Positions 10,090 through 21,637 of a stretch of DNA of 64,000 nucleotides are shown here, in pieces. Location: assembly GCA_029204225.1 (NCBI GenBank), contig CM055095.1, positions 60,588,540 through 60,652,539 of the forward strand, given 5' to 3'. This stretch comes from Diphasiastrum complanatum. Taxonomy: Eukaryota > Streptophyta > Lycopodiopsida > Lycopodiales > Lycopodiaceae. Within the stretch, counting starts at the first letter, position 1, and each line of letters begins with the position of its first letter. The translations under genes were made by a program, and so were the position numbers. The notes under the pieces were generated by a model. That model worked only from the letters and a program-made list of their open reading frames with translations. It was not told where the DNA came from and did no database searches.

Positions 10090-12770
10090 TTGATGCCCAA
10101 AGCACCACGAAAGGGGTTTGAAAGCCATAACTTAGAGCCGATCTAGTAGATTGTCCCCTAAATTGCACCATACTTGCAATGGCTTTTGATAGACAAGAGG
10201 TAGGCAGATGCTTCCTATCCTCTAAACAGTCCTTAGCCATGCAAATTATTACATTAACTAGAATACAAAGCAAGACGTAGTTCCACCATGATTTTGAATA
10301 GCATTCAGGGCATTGATTTGGATCCATGACGAGCAGAAACAATGCATGGGTCTGTTGGTAAGGAGTTACAAAAAGTTCCACCTCAGGGTTGTCCCTCACA
10401 TTCATTATGAAAGAAATGTTATTCAAAAAAGGGCTTCTAGCCATGGATAGAAACATTGTTTGAGCTCATTAAATGAAGGGGTTTCTAGCCCACAAGTTGA
10501 GCAGGATATTTTTCAGGGATTATGAGAGGGACTTCAAGCCTCAAGCTTCAACACCCTGAAGGGATTCACTCCCTGAACATTGAGCAAGCATCAAGACACA
10601 ATTGTCTTCATGCCATTTGTATGAGATAAATATATTTCATGGTTTTCTTTTGGTAAGGGGAGAAAAAAAAATCATGTTTTCATGATGGAGAATCTTTTTT
10701 TTTTTGGCTGTAAGAATATTGATGTATATGTCAAGCAGTGCTCACACTCTTTTTTTTACAAGTCAGTTGGTCTCCTATAGTTTCTTAAATCAACCGATTT
10801 TTTTTTCTCTTCCAACCTCCAAGTTCCTACAACTTTCAAAGATGGCTGATTTTGCACTTAAGTTCAAAAGTGCATTTGCAAATTGTTTATTGAAATTATC
10901 TTAGGAAATCAATTTTGTGCAATTTGAAACTTGGTATAAAATTAAAATATCTACAACCTCAATACAAGCATAAATTGGAAGTACTTTAAGCTAAGTTTGC
11001 CAAAAGAAATCCAAAGAGTATTGCTATTTATTGTAACATGTATATCTACTTTATAAAAGTCAACATAAAATGCAAGTGATCAAATGAAATATGTTAAAGA
11101 ATTCTAAAAAATTTTCTCCTATTTTTGCATCAAGGAGATAAAATTTCTCGCTACTCATGTTTTTAGCTGGTTTTTAGACTTTTGGTTTCCTACTTGTTTC
11201 AAGATCAATCAGTAAATTTTTAAACTAGCCGGCTGGTTGTAGGACTTTGCTAGTTCTATGTGAGCATTGATGTCAAGGATGGAAAGAATAGAGATTGAGA
11301 TCCACATTATCTTCCATTCATTCCTCCATAGCTCGACATTAGTGTTAGTTCAAATACTTTAGAAAACCTATGGTAGGAGCACTAGTCTCATGGTTAGGTA
11401 GGATTTCCTTCATTGTTAGCCCAAAGAGGAGAATGGATATTCCAAAGAGCCTAAAAAAGAATATGAAAAAGGAATATAAGGGCATCAAAAAATAGAAAGG
11501 CTAAGAAAAAAACATTGAAAAAGCCCAACAAAAAGAAAAATATAAGCAAAAGAAAAAGGCCTAAAACTAGGTAGAAATAGTTTATAAGTCTTCTTTTTTA
11601 CTAACTTTAGCAATGTTGTAAAAAGATTTGACTTTTAAATCTTGGTAAGCGATATACTATCTTTCCTCCTATTGTGATTATTTTCAGAGATAAGAGCTCC
11701 CACTCTCATCATCGGATCGCTAACCAAAATTTGATATCACTTGTAGGAATCTTCCTCTTGAATGATGTTAGGAACAATTACCTAGATGACAAGAATGTAT
11801 GGCACCTTTGTGTTTGTGTGCTTGCTAGGGAACATGCCCCAACATGTCTACTTACCCTCAATAAGTGGTGGGTCCTTGGCCAATGGGACACCTAACTACA
11901 CTACGCAAAGTCAGATTAGAGTGAGTTTTACTTACATCCATTGGATGAGTGAAAGCCTTGAAAAGCTTGAAATAAAGTTCAAGGGGCAATGAAACTTTTT
12001 CAATTGTACTTATGTACCTTGTGTCTAAAAACAGCCTAAACTTAGGTTGGTCTTTTCATGCAAGAGGGACCAACAATTTCCTATGTTGCATACAAGAACA
12101 ATTTTAAAGAGGGACCCACATAGGAAGCCAAAAATTGTAAATGCTTCCCAAGAGGACCTTTGCGGAAAAAGGTTTCAATTTCCTTCATAGAGACTCTTGT
12201 CTGTTCTACTTAACCCAATATAGTTCTTTCCCTTGACATTGGATGATACAATTGTATTCATGCATTATTCTTGAGCATTTCAAGCACTCTAGATCCTCCA
12301 AGGTCAATTTATATGGGGGTCCCCAAGCATAATTATGTTGTGTTCCCAATAATCATGTCCCACACTTCAAGGCATCCAATTTTGAGGTTTTCTACTTGTC
12401 ACTCGACAATTTTGAAATTTTCTAGCTATCACATATTCATGGATCTTAACCTAGATTCCTCCCCCTAGTTCCATGTCTTAAACACGTGAAAATACAAAAA
12501 AAAATTATATTCGTTGTTGTAAATTTAAAGAACATGGCATCCATGGATCATATCTAGTGTGTACTTTCACAAATGCAAGATATAACACTTTGCTATACCA
12601 CAAGCATTATCTCATTGAGGCCAATCTAGAATGAATCTTCTTTTCATGATATTTACAAAGAGGTTGATGCTTTCAACAATACTTATAAGAAGAGACATAT
12701 TCATTAGAGATACTAGCTAATGCAACTGAATTAGAGAGTACGTAAAGATTTTCGACTCTAGTGCACGTAG
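10090..12770. other. no gene recognised
   Basis: AT-rich sequence. A 126-codon open minus frame (about 10080-10456) has a hydrophobic stretch but no recognisable domain. Nothing else stands out. Confidence 0.4.
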
Positions 12771-13423
12771 TCAGAGTAGTATCTTCTCGAGTATTGTACA
12801 TTGCTCAGATGAGAAAATAACAGTGTAGCCCTCATCAGTTATCTTAGAGACTGATAACAGGTTCTTTGATAACTGAGAAACATGAAGGATGTTAGGAACA
12901 CCAATAGATAGATCGTTGTTGAAGGTGATATTCACTGTTCCTTTTTCTTCCACGCGTATGGTGCTTGAATCTCCGAGGTAGATGAATTGATCTCTGTTGT
13001 AGCATACTCGGTAAACCATTCCTTGCAAGAGGTCATTTGTTGGGTAGCGCCACTGTCCAGGTACCAGCTATCACAGTCTTCGTTGCTGTTGTTGTAAGCC
13101 ATTAACAAATGTGTATCTTGCTCCTTGAATTCCGCCACGTTGGAGGAGTCCGGCTGCTGTTGTTGTTGTTGCTTCTTTGCCTCTACGACACTCCTTGATG
13201 TCGTGATTGGCTCTCTTGCAATATGTGCAGAAAAGCTTCTTGCGCGATCCACCATGCTCACCTTGAGTGTGAGGCTTCTATTGTTGTTGCTGCACTTGAT
13301 TCTTGCCCTTGGAATGGTCTTTCTTCTTGGTGTATAGAGCCATGGATTTGTCTTTGATGGACATGCTGCTAGTCTTTCTCCGCATTTCTTCTTGCATGAT
13401 GAAGAAGGATGTGCTGCAAACAA
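12771..13423 (-). pseudogene. copia Gag C-terminus and protease fragment
   Basis: Minus frames contain a zinc knuckle FCTYCKRANHDIKEC (CX2CX4HX4C, near 13215), a Gln-rich linker, and the aspartic protease motif SWYLDSGATQQMTS (near 13050). These are followed by IRVEEKGTVNITFNN, PNILHVSQLSKNLLSVSKI and a GYTVIFSSEQCTI tail, standard copia protease-to-GAG-pre-integrase order. Frameshifts fall near 13300 and 13000. The 5' Gag, integrase, RT and LTRs are absent, so this is an isolated internal fragment of an element unlike those at 4 kb and 20 kb. Confidence 0.85.
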
Positions 13424-13499
13424 TAGTTTTGATTAGTTAGATCAGTAGAAAAAAATATAAGTCTGAATGAGATAAGTACTAGATTAGCACTATGTAATG

Positions 13500-13859
13500 A
13501 GTAACGTTGTCTTTTCCCCAACAATCATGTACAAATTTTACAAATGTGATGCAATAATTTTGCAAAGTCCTCATATCTTCTGATGATAGGTTTTCTTTCC
13601 TGATAACACCTATGAGTTTGTCTAAGTTGATCCACACTTGTCCATTTTCCACTCAATTATTTCCCTCCAGTATTCGTGTGGCTTGAACTATTTCTCTCCA
13701 AATTTTGTATCTGTCACTTGATTCTTTGCATGTGTGATTGGATAAGAACCTTCTTGCTTTAGCACCTCCAATTGATGGCTTATTAGGAACGTTTCCTTTT
13801 TCCCCGAAGAGTCTGTCACTTTTTTTCAATCGTGACATTCCCTTTATGTAGTCCTGCAT
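13500..13859 (-). pseudogene. unrecognised protein fragment
   Basis: The minus strand reads MSRLKKSDRLFGEKGNVPNK and continues through GGAKARRFLSNHTC to a TAA at about 13653. Past the stop it goes on coherently: VENGQVWINLDKLIGVIRKE, then YCITFVKFVHDCWGKDNVTH. The long coherent run across one stop suggests a decayed gene. The CWGKDNVTHYI end is reminiscent of C-terminal parts of some transposon-encoded proteins, but I cannot name a family. Confidence 0.4.
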
Positions 13860-14334
13860 TTAACATAACTATTTCCAACCTCCTGAAATACCTATGCTCT
13901 CATCGACAAATGCATTCTATATTAGATTTTAAAAATTAATTGCGAGACAACAAAAACTATAGGTCAATTGTTTTGAATCAAAATAAATAATATATTTAGT
14001 TTTGAAGGTCTCAAAATTTTAGTCGGTAAAATTGTTATTTGAGCTTATGAAAATAATAAGCCTATGAATAAGAAAAACACCACATGGTTGCTCTAGAATG
14101 CAAAGCCTATTAGGGCCCTTTTTGGACTAAAAAAGGGCCTCTCACTAATCATAATTAGTGTTAATGACGACATGCGTACTTCCTCAACCCATAGTAATGA
14201 TAATATGACAAGGCTCAAATTTAATTTTTTTCAAGCCCTTCAAAAGTCTTTCTTTCTTTCTTTTAGCTTAGAATGAGTGAAAAGGGGGCCCAATATTTCC
14301 TTGGGATTCTGAAAAAAAAAAAAACTAAAAAAAG

Positions 14335-14712
14335 ATGGGGGGAGGCGGATGGGAGTACATCACCCCCCCCCCCCTCTTAGTTGGGCCGTGCACCCAACGC
14401 ACTGTTGGAAATAGGATAGATAATGTAACAGTGGAAACTTCCTACTTCCAATGCATGACTACGCCTAAAAATTGTTTATTAACTTTCAAAAGAGTCACAA
14501 GATTTATGGAATTTTTAGTAGCTAGTCAATATTTCTTTTGTAAAAACTTGAACGAAAATGATCCAACTTTAACAAATTTGAATCTAGAACATGTGCAACC
14601 ACTTTTAGATCTATTAGATGTTTTTCATGTGGAAATAAAAAATTTGCAATATAATGGAAAAACATCAAAGGAATTTGTAGCCTTGGAAATATTTTTTATG
14701 ATATATTCTTGA
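14335..14712 (+). other. open frame of unknown origin
   Basis: A 125-codon frame whose second half (RFMEFLVASQYFFCKNLNEN, then EHVQPLLDLLDVFHVEIKNL) looks protein-like. Its first third is low-complexity G/C. It may be a transposon fragment; no domain was assigned. Confidence 0.2.
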
Positions 14713-15920
14713 TTTAATGGAGGAGTAGGAAAACATGGAAAAAAATTCTCTTCCAAAAGTTTCAAGTGACGAATGGGTTTCCCTTGACAATGGTATAGTT
14801 GAGACTTTGTGCTACAAAATTTAGACTTATGGTATTAAATAATGAAATGTGCATCTTAGTTGATTTGTTCCATTATTATAGTTGTCTAATATCTTTATTT
14901 CAAAAAAAAATTTCAAATGCCTAGGTGAGATTCACTCCTAAAATATTTTTCTGACAATAAATTTATTGAATAATTCAAGTTTATTTTTATTTATAATGAA
15001 TCTTGCAAAGAATCTCCAATCACACGAATACTAATAAATGATTTAAAAGAAAATAAGCCTTACAAATCATCATGAAAAATGTCAACTGTTTACATGTGTG
15101 AGAACCCACAAATCAATGTGATTGATCTTCTAAGGAGTGTGTGATTGCACACGAATCTATCTCTTGATTGGAGCAAGCAATCTAACTAGGCAATCTCAAG
15201 GCAAGAGCACACAAGCATGCATCTATCATTCACAAACCATCATTCACATACTATGAAACCATTTGATGAAAAAAAACTAAGTATAAAACTTGGTTGCTCT
15301 CGGGTAGAGAGAAAATACAAGTGAATGCTCTGGGGTAGAGATAGAATATAAAAAAAAAATTCTAAGTGTTGGAGCTCACTCTCCTGCCAAACTGTTATCC
15401 AAAAAACTAATTGTCAACTCAAACTCTCACACTCTCATAGAGTGGCTCAAGATCCAAGAAAGGTGGAAATGAAGAACAATGATTGGACCACTCTCATCCA
15501 CCTCTTACATTGATTGGAACACATTTAAACCACCGCTTACTTTGATTGGCATTGTAAGATGTAATGGCAAGTCTTCTTAATGAGGGGGCCAAGCAAACAC
15601 CCGTTATTGTGCATAGTGTGTGATGAAAATTTGATAGAAAGAATTATGCACATAATTTTCAAAATTCATTGAATGATTCCATTGTGAAGGGTGCATATTT
15701 TCAAGATTCCATCAATGAGGGCCACATATTATCAAGATTCCATTTATCATAACTCTCTAATTTGAGAGCTGAAAATTACATCCAAAATATGAAATTTGTA
15801 GAAAAAAGTGAGGTCCCCTATTATGCCTTAGGTCCCCAAACCAAATCTGGATCGTTAGATCCATGTATAATCTAAGTTAGCACACATTATTATAAGAGAA
15901 TACTCTTGGCATGAATTGAA
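14713..15920. other. no gene recognised
   Basis: AT-rich intergenic sequence downstream of the vapyrin-like gene. Nothing supported. Confidence 0.4.
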
Positions 15921-16046
15921 GATCATCTTTCAGTAATGGATCTGGCATCCCTGAAGAACGGAAGATCTTTTGGTAATGGATCTGGCATCCCTGAAAAATG
16001 GAAGAGATCTCTTACTAATGGATCTGGCATCTCTGAAGAATGATAG
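15921..16046. repeat. 40-bp repeat, three copies, beyond the vapyrin stop
   Basis: TAATGGATCTGGCATC starts at 15934, 15974 and 16016, each copy followed by CTGAANAATGGAAGA-like sequence. The array lies 49-170 bp past the stop codon of the minus-strand vapyrin gene, so it probably sits in the 3' UTR. Confidence 0.8.
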
Positions 16047-16094
16047 AATTAAGCTGTTACGCTGAAGCTACCGTAATCCACAGAGATCTAGAGC

Positions 16095-17630
16095 TTAGAG
16101 ATGAATAGAAGGCATCCTAGAAGATCTCACTTTTTGGACCACGGAGGTAGTATCTTTCTGATTAGAAGCTGGCACGCTTCCATGCACACTCTCACTGATC
16201 AGGCTTCTGCCTCTTGATCCTTCAGACAGCAACCGTATCAGGCCAGGCAAATTTAAAGCGCTAGCGATCTGTAGAGCTGTGGATCCTTGTTTTATCTTCA
16301 CATCTAGATTTACTCCTTTGGAAATCAGCAGCTGGACTATGTCTTTACGGCCACCTTCTGTGGCACAATGAAGAGGAGTGTATCCTTCTTCATCTCTTGA
16401 CTCTATGTCTGCAGCTTTCGTCTCGATCAAGTAGGATACGATCTCAGTGTGTCCCTTATACGCTGCATAGTGCAGGGCAGTCCAGCCGTGTTGATCCTGC
16501 CCGTTCACCTGTGCGCCCTGCGACAGGCATTGGCGCACCGTCTTCAGATCGCCCTTACGAGCAGCAGATCGAAACACAATCCCCATCTTCAGCATGTCGT
16601 AAAGATGCTCATGCCCTGACTCTGCAGCTAAATCATAGGGAGTCTTCCCTTGGCGGTTTACCACATCCACCTCTGCTCCCCACGATAGGAGAAGCCTCAC
16701 CATCGATAGGTGTCCCCTAGCTGCAGCTTTGTGCAGAGCCGTCGATCCATCTGGCCCTCGAGCTTCCACATCTGCGCCATTCTCCATGAGTAGTTTCATG
16801 ACAACTCTATCCCCGTTCACAGCTGCGATGTACAGAGCACTTTTGCCATCATTGCTGGTTGCATTTACATCTGCTCCTTTCTCTAGAAGGATTCGTACCA
16901 CCTCGTGGTGTCCTCTACCCACTGCGTGATGGATTGCGGTGTGGCCAGATTGTGTTCTGGCATCAGAAATCGCACCCTTGTTCAGAAGAAGCTCTGTTAC
17001 TAGCGCATCTCCAATCATAGCCGCCTCGTGCAGTGCAGTGTAGCCTGACTTGTTTGCTCTTTCCAAGTTGCAGCCGAATTCTAGCAACAATTGCACCATC
17101 TCTGGTCTCCTCTTGGAGATGGCTATGTGCATGGCTGTATTGCCAAGCTCATCTACGCTGTTCACATCTACATCCCTCTCCAATACTTCCCTCACGTCCT
17201 CCATGGATGCTGCGCCGCTCACCAGGGTGCGCAGAATCCCCCCGCCCACCAGCACGATCTTCAACCCCACATCTGTAAACACCTGTCTTTTCTTTGAGTT
17301 AAACCACTCGCTTCTGACACAGTCCTGCTGAGCACCATCGCTAGGCACCAAGACGCTTTTCACTATCAGCTTATCTGAGGTAAATGGATACTCCTCTGGA
17401 AGCATTGATTGAGGTGTGCATGTTATCTCGACGGAGGTGACGCCAAGAGGTGGGATGATTCCCGTAGAGGGTTTAGCTCCGTATTTCTTTGTAGCTGTTG
17501 TCTCCACCTTGAACGCAACCGGCATGGTGTGCATCAGGTTTGTGATGTGCAGCAAGCCGCTACTCTTGCAGCTCCCAACTTCAAAGTGGATCGTCACTTC
17601 ATTCGGCTCAATCGCTAACAGCCTATCCAT
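16095..17630 (-). CDS. VPY: vapyrin homologue (MSP domain plus ankyrin repeats)
   Basis: A 511-residue intronless reading frame. Residues 1-115 form an MSP/VAP-like domain (MDRLLAIEPNEVTIHFEV, then NLMHTMPVAFKV and SGIIPPLGVTSVEIT). A linker carries SEWFNSKKRQVFTDVGLKIV, and about ten ankyrin repeats span residues 160-480 (for example GYTALHEAAMIGD, GWTALHYAAYKGH). Order, linker and length match plant vapyrins (about 535-540 aa), which act at endosome-like bodies and are needed for intracellular accommodation of arbuscular mycorrhizal fungi and rhizobia. I chose the ATG at 17630 because MDRL is the vapyrin N-terminus; ATGs at 17633 and 17681 are in frame and would add 1 and 17 residues. The short C-terminal tail is basic and Ser-rich. 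The coding sequence looks intact, with composition unlike the decayed retroelements around it. Confidence 0.9.
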   Translation of the reverse strand: MDRLLAIEPNEVTIHFEVGSCKSSGLLHITNLMHTMPVAFKVETTATKKYGAKPSTGIIPPLGVTSVEITCTPQSMLPEEYPFTSDKLIVKSVLVPSDGAQQDCVRSEWFNSKKRQVFTDVGLKIVLVGGGILRTLVSGAASMEDVREVLERDVDVNSVDELGNTAMHIAISKRRPEMVQLLLEFGCNLERANKSGYTALHEAAMIGDALVTELLLNKGAISDARTQSGHTAIHHAVGRGHHEVVRILLEKGADVNATSNDGKSALYIAAVNGDRVVMKLLMENGADVEARGPDGSTALHKAAARGHLSMVRLLLSWGAEVDVVNRQGKTPYDLAAESGHEHLYDMLKMGIVFRSAARKGDLKTVRQCLSQGAQVNGQDQHGWTALHYAAYKGHTEIVSYLIETKAADIESRDEEGYTPLHCATEGGRKDIVQLLISKGVNLDVKIKQGSTALQIASALNLPGLIRLLSEGSRGRSLISESVHGSVPASNQKDTTSVVQKVRSSRMPSIHL

Positions 17631-17699
17631 CATTGAGGTTGTAATCTCTGGAGCAATGATTCCAGTTGCTATGATGAACAAGGAGATTGCTGTCGGTCT

Positions 17700-18659
17700 T
17701 TCCCTCTCTGTGTGTGTGTGAGTGTGTCTCTCTCACTCAGTCTCACACACACACACACACGAAAACAAGAGTCTATCCAATAAACTCTCTTTCTCAAAAA
17801 GGCAACATCGTACCATGCAATCTACGTCTCAATTAGGCAATAGTGTATCACATAATAGCACAATTTCAAAACCTCTCTCTCTCTCTATCTCTAGGAACGT
17901 GTGAGCTCAAACCCTAGCCATGGGATTTGATATTTAGGAACCTTGTGCACCAAACTCTAATAGATTTAGCTTAGACATATTTGTAAACATTGTTTACATG
18001 GAATAAATATGGTTTTGAAAAAACAAACGCATGTCATCCTTATATATCATCAATGATATCATTTACATAGCGAGGTGATGTGTGATCGATATTAAAGGAC
18101 GAATGATTCCACTCTCTACGTTGAAATCAGGGTCTCTCTTGGAACTCGCATATGTCTCTCCTATTTGTCTCACTCTCAAAAAATTAAAGTAGAACACTAT
18201 AAGAATCTTTTTGAGCTTGCATGTTCGAGTTATCTCTCTCAATAGGTTTTTGAGCTATATATCTATATATATATTTAAACTTATGTACAGTTTTGCGCAT
18301 GTGTATGGGTGCACCGTGCATGCTCCTCCCCTCACCCATGCATGAGCTTTTTCTAACTAAAAAACTTGGGTAGGAGGATGCATGTATAGGGAAAAGGATG
18401 CATGGCCCTCTCCCATGAATGCATCTAAGGGGCCCACTCCAAATTCAAATAATCCTTTACCAACACACATAGTGTTTTGAAGTGCATGTACATACTTTCA
18501 TGGTGGAAGGTGTTAAACAAATGAGACTTTCATTATCAAAAATTTGAAAGGTGCTCTAAGGATTTTTTAAATTATCAGACTTTCCACGGGAAAGGTTGAA
18601 ATAAAAATGCATTTCTATGAAAATCGGCCTCCATGCCCGTCAACGACGGGCACTCTTTA

Positions 18660-18660
<1 letters not shown>
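17700..18660. other. upstream region of the vapyrin-like gene
   Basis: Contains TG/AC and TC-rich short repeats at 17705-17760 and 17870-17890, then ordinary AT-rich DNA. No clear TATA box could be tied to a start. GCCCGTCAACGACGGGC at about 18635 is a short perfect palindrome. Confidence 0.4.

Positions 18661-18698
<38 letters not shown>
18661..18698. repeat. (TA)n microsatellite
   Basis: Perfect TA tract at the outer flank of the copia nest. Confidence 0.95.
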
Positions 18699-18704
<6 letters not shown>

Positions 18705-18779
18705 ACATATATACATAAACACATATAGATACACACGCACACACACAAAGATACATAAGAAAGATAACTCGAAAATAAA

Positions 18780-19841
18780 CGAACACGAAAAGAAACGAAC
18801 TCGAATGAAAAATGTTCGTGCGCAGCGGAATAAGCTATGATCTCCCTCTTTTCTCATGCATGACTACGCCTATCAATCTCGAACAAAACATTAGTGATAG
18901 AAATCACATTCGATCTGATTTTGTAGCCAAACATTAAGCATCAAAACATCAGACAGATAATTTGTCGTGAACAACTAGACAAATTATTAGTCGTGAATTA
19001 CTCGCGAAGAGCACGACTGATAATCAGTCGTGAATTAGTCGCGAAAAGCAAGACTAAATATTAGCTGTGAATAGTTAGACTAATAATAATTCGCGAAGAG
19101 CAGACAACCAGATTAAGTAATTAGAAAGCCAGACAGCACGTAGAAAAGCATTGCAATATTGACACAAATCTGAACGCAGAACAAACAGAGTTGAAATCAG
19201 ATTAAGTATAACGAAATATATAGGTCAATAATGCAAGTGAGCACAAAATAATAGCGGACGTAACCGCGTGCTTCACAAATCTTATTACACAATTTGTAAA
19301 GGTGATGAACCTATTATTTAAAATACATCTGGAAGAAAGAATCAATGCGCAAAAGCATCTACAATGTCTATCTCTGATTACCAGTGATGTTTCGTTCTAT
19401 CTTCTATTCTATTCTGATGCCATTATTTGAATACGCAGATGGTATTCAATATATATACATAATTTTTACAGGTGTGCAGATGAAGAAGGTACAAAAGTGG
19501 TTGTGCTGTTTGTGGGAGATCGTGGGTGGCTGCTGTCATTGTCAATTCTGACGACACTATGACAAATGCCTTAAAAATTGATTTACAGGGTACCTTCGCT
19601 TTTCTATAAGGTCACCTTTGGCATTTGTAGGACACCTTCGGCATTTGTAGGGCAGTGTCGGCTTTTTTGCCTGTCATAAAGTATGTGTAAAAACATAGTG
19701 TCGTCTTTTTTGCCTTTTTCGCCTATTGAAATTTGCTTGTATTTATGAAGACTGTGCGACAACATGAGTAAAATGCAACAACATGAATGGAGGCAGATTA
19801 ACATAGGATTTAGGAGAATAGAGGAGATAAATCCAACACCT
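18780..19841 (-). mobile_element. copia 3' LTR (left copy of the outer element)
   Basis: On the minus strand the LTR starts TGTTGGATTTATCTCC at 19841, right after a purine tract (AAGGGGAGG). It contains GTCCTACAAATGCCGAAGG-type repeats near 19610-19650 and an ACTACGCCTAT segment near 18870. The sequence 19550-19841 recurs, interrupted, at 21638-21724 plus 24336-24535. The left end is approximate. Confidence 0.7.
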
Positions 19842-21605
19842 CCCCTTAATTTGGATCCGTGAATGCCTTGATCTTCAGACTAAGCAATGCACAAAACTTG
19901 TTGTGTGCATCAACACTTAATGCCTTTGTAAATATATCTGCAATCATGTACTGCGTTCTACAGTACATTAAGCTTACCTCTTTGTTGAGAACCTTGCCTC
20001 TGATGTAGTGATATCAGATTTCAATGTGCTTACTTCTAGAGTGAAATCTAGGGTTGGCTGATAAGGCAATAACACTCTGATTATCACAGAATATGATTGT
20101 AGGGCTATATTGATTCAAACTAATGTCTGATAATAAATTTATCAACCAAAATGCTTCTTTGATAGATTGAGAAGCAGCTATGTATTCTGTTTCTATAGAT
20201 GAAAGAGCGATAGAGGTTTGCTTACGACTGTTCCATGCGATAGGACTGTTGTTGAAGAAGAATGTAAATCTAGATGTGGACTTACAATTGTCTACATCTC
20301 CTCCCTAGCTTGCATCAGAATATCCACTGAGCTGATGAAAATTGTCGTTGCTGACTTCTCCATAGCAGATGCACTGGTCCATGGTAGCTCGAATATACCT
20401 CATGACTGTTATGAGAGCCTTCCAATGGGTAATGCCAAGATTAGCCATATATTGGCTGAGTGAGCTTACTGCAAAAGAGATGTCAGGTCTTGTACAAACC
20501 ATTGCATACATGAGAGATCCAAGTATCTATCAATAAGGATATTCTCTCATCTGCTCCTCTTCCTGCTTGGTCTGGGAACATTGGTCCTTTGACAAACGCA
20601 GGCCTAGATCCATCGATGAGTGAGCTAACTTACAGTTCATCAGATTATATTTGTCAAGAACGCTATGAAGATACCTTTGTTGAGTGATATAAATCAATTG
20701 TCTTGCTTTGTCTCTATGAATATGAATGCCCAAACAGAAGTGAGCTTCGCCCAGATCAGTCATGTCGAACTCAGAAAACATCATGTGTTTAAAATCCTTA
20801 ACCAAATTGGTATTGTTGCTGAAAAGCAACGTATCATCCACGTATAAGGTGATGATAACGAAGGATTGCTGCACCGACTTGGAATAGATGTTGCAATCAA
20901 CAATGCTTGGTTGGAAACCTTGTTGGATAAGGAATGTGTTGATCCTCTGAAACCAAGCTCTGGCAGGCTGTTTCAGGCCGTAAAGTGCCTTATGGAGTTT
21001 ATAGATATGATTCTTCATACCTTACAAAATATATCCTTCGGGTTGGATCATGTAGATGTCTTCTTGTATAACTCCATTCAGATAAGCTGTTTGCACATCA
21101 AGTTGATGCACTTCAAGGTCGGCAACTGCAACATATGATAGGAGGGCTCGGATCGATGAATGTTTGACTACTAGACTGAAAGTCTCACTATAGTCAACGC
21201 TGGAGATCTGAGTGAATCCTCGTGCTACCAGTCTTGTCTTCCTTCAATCAATCGCTCCATTGGCATTGTACTTGATCTTAAAGATCCATTTGCAATCAAT
21301 GATATTGCAGCCAGTAGTAGTTCTGGAGAATTCATCAATAAAAGCTATAAATTACTTTGCATCCTTCAAAGAAGGATTCTTCATCGGGCCACAAATGTCT
21401 GAATGCACAACATCTAACAATCCTCTAGCAGTATGCTGATGGCTTGATCTAAATGGTTTCCTAGTCTGTTTACCAACTAAACAGTCTTGACGGACCGGTA
21501 ATTCGACCTTATTATTAGGATAGTCTTGATCAAGAACAATAGAATGTTTAGACATCTGTTGTACAGCAGCATGATTCAAGTGACCAAGTCTATAATGCCT
21601 TCGCT
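19842..21605 (-). pseudogene. copia pol: GAG-pre-integrase fused to RT and RNase H
   Basis: Minus order: GAG-pre-integrase (LNHAAVQQM..., CLVGKQTRKPF), integrase start (VVHSDICGPMKNPSL, FIAFIDEFSR), then abruptly RT (CKWIFKIKYNANG, LVARGFTQISSVDYSETFS, KLHKALYGLKQPARAW, LYVDDTLLFSNN). RNase H follows (VCTRPDISFAVSSLSQYM, SSIETEYIAASQ, FCDNQSVIALSANP). The integrase catalytic core after the first Asp is deleted, and Gag and protease are absent. YVDD at about 20843-20832 is the RT catalytic motif. Stops at DAK*FI, ID*RK and EI*YHY fit decay; the last two sit where CGA (Arg) is expected. The element ends in a normal purine tract and 3' LTR. Confidence 0.88.
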
Positions 21606-21637
21606 AAAATTAACGTTGATGAAAATGCGAAAAACGT

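Noticed and set aside
9937-10456. Ile-Tyr repeat ORFs and a 142-codon minus ORF
   Set aside because: They run into the (TA)n tract; the non-repeat part of the minus frame has no recognisable domain or context.
16397-17721. Long plus-strand ORFs opposite the vapyrin gene
   Set aside because: Antisense shadows of a well-supported coding sequence on minus.
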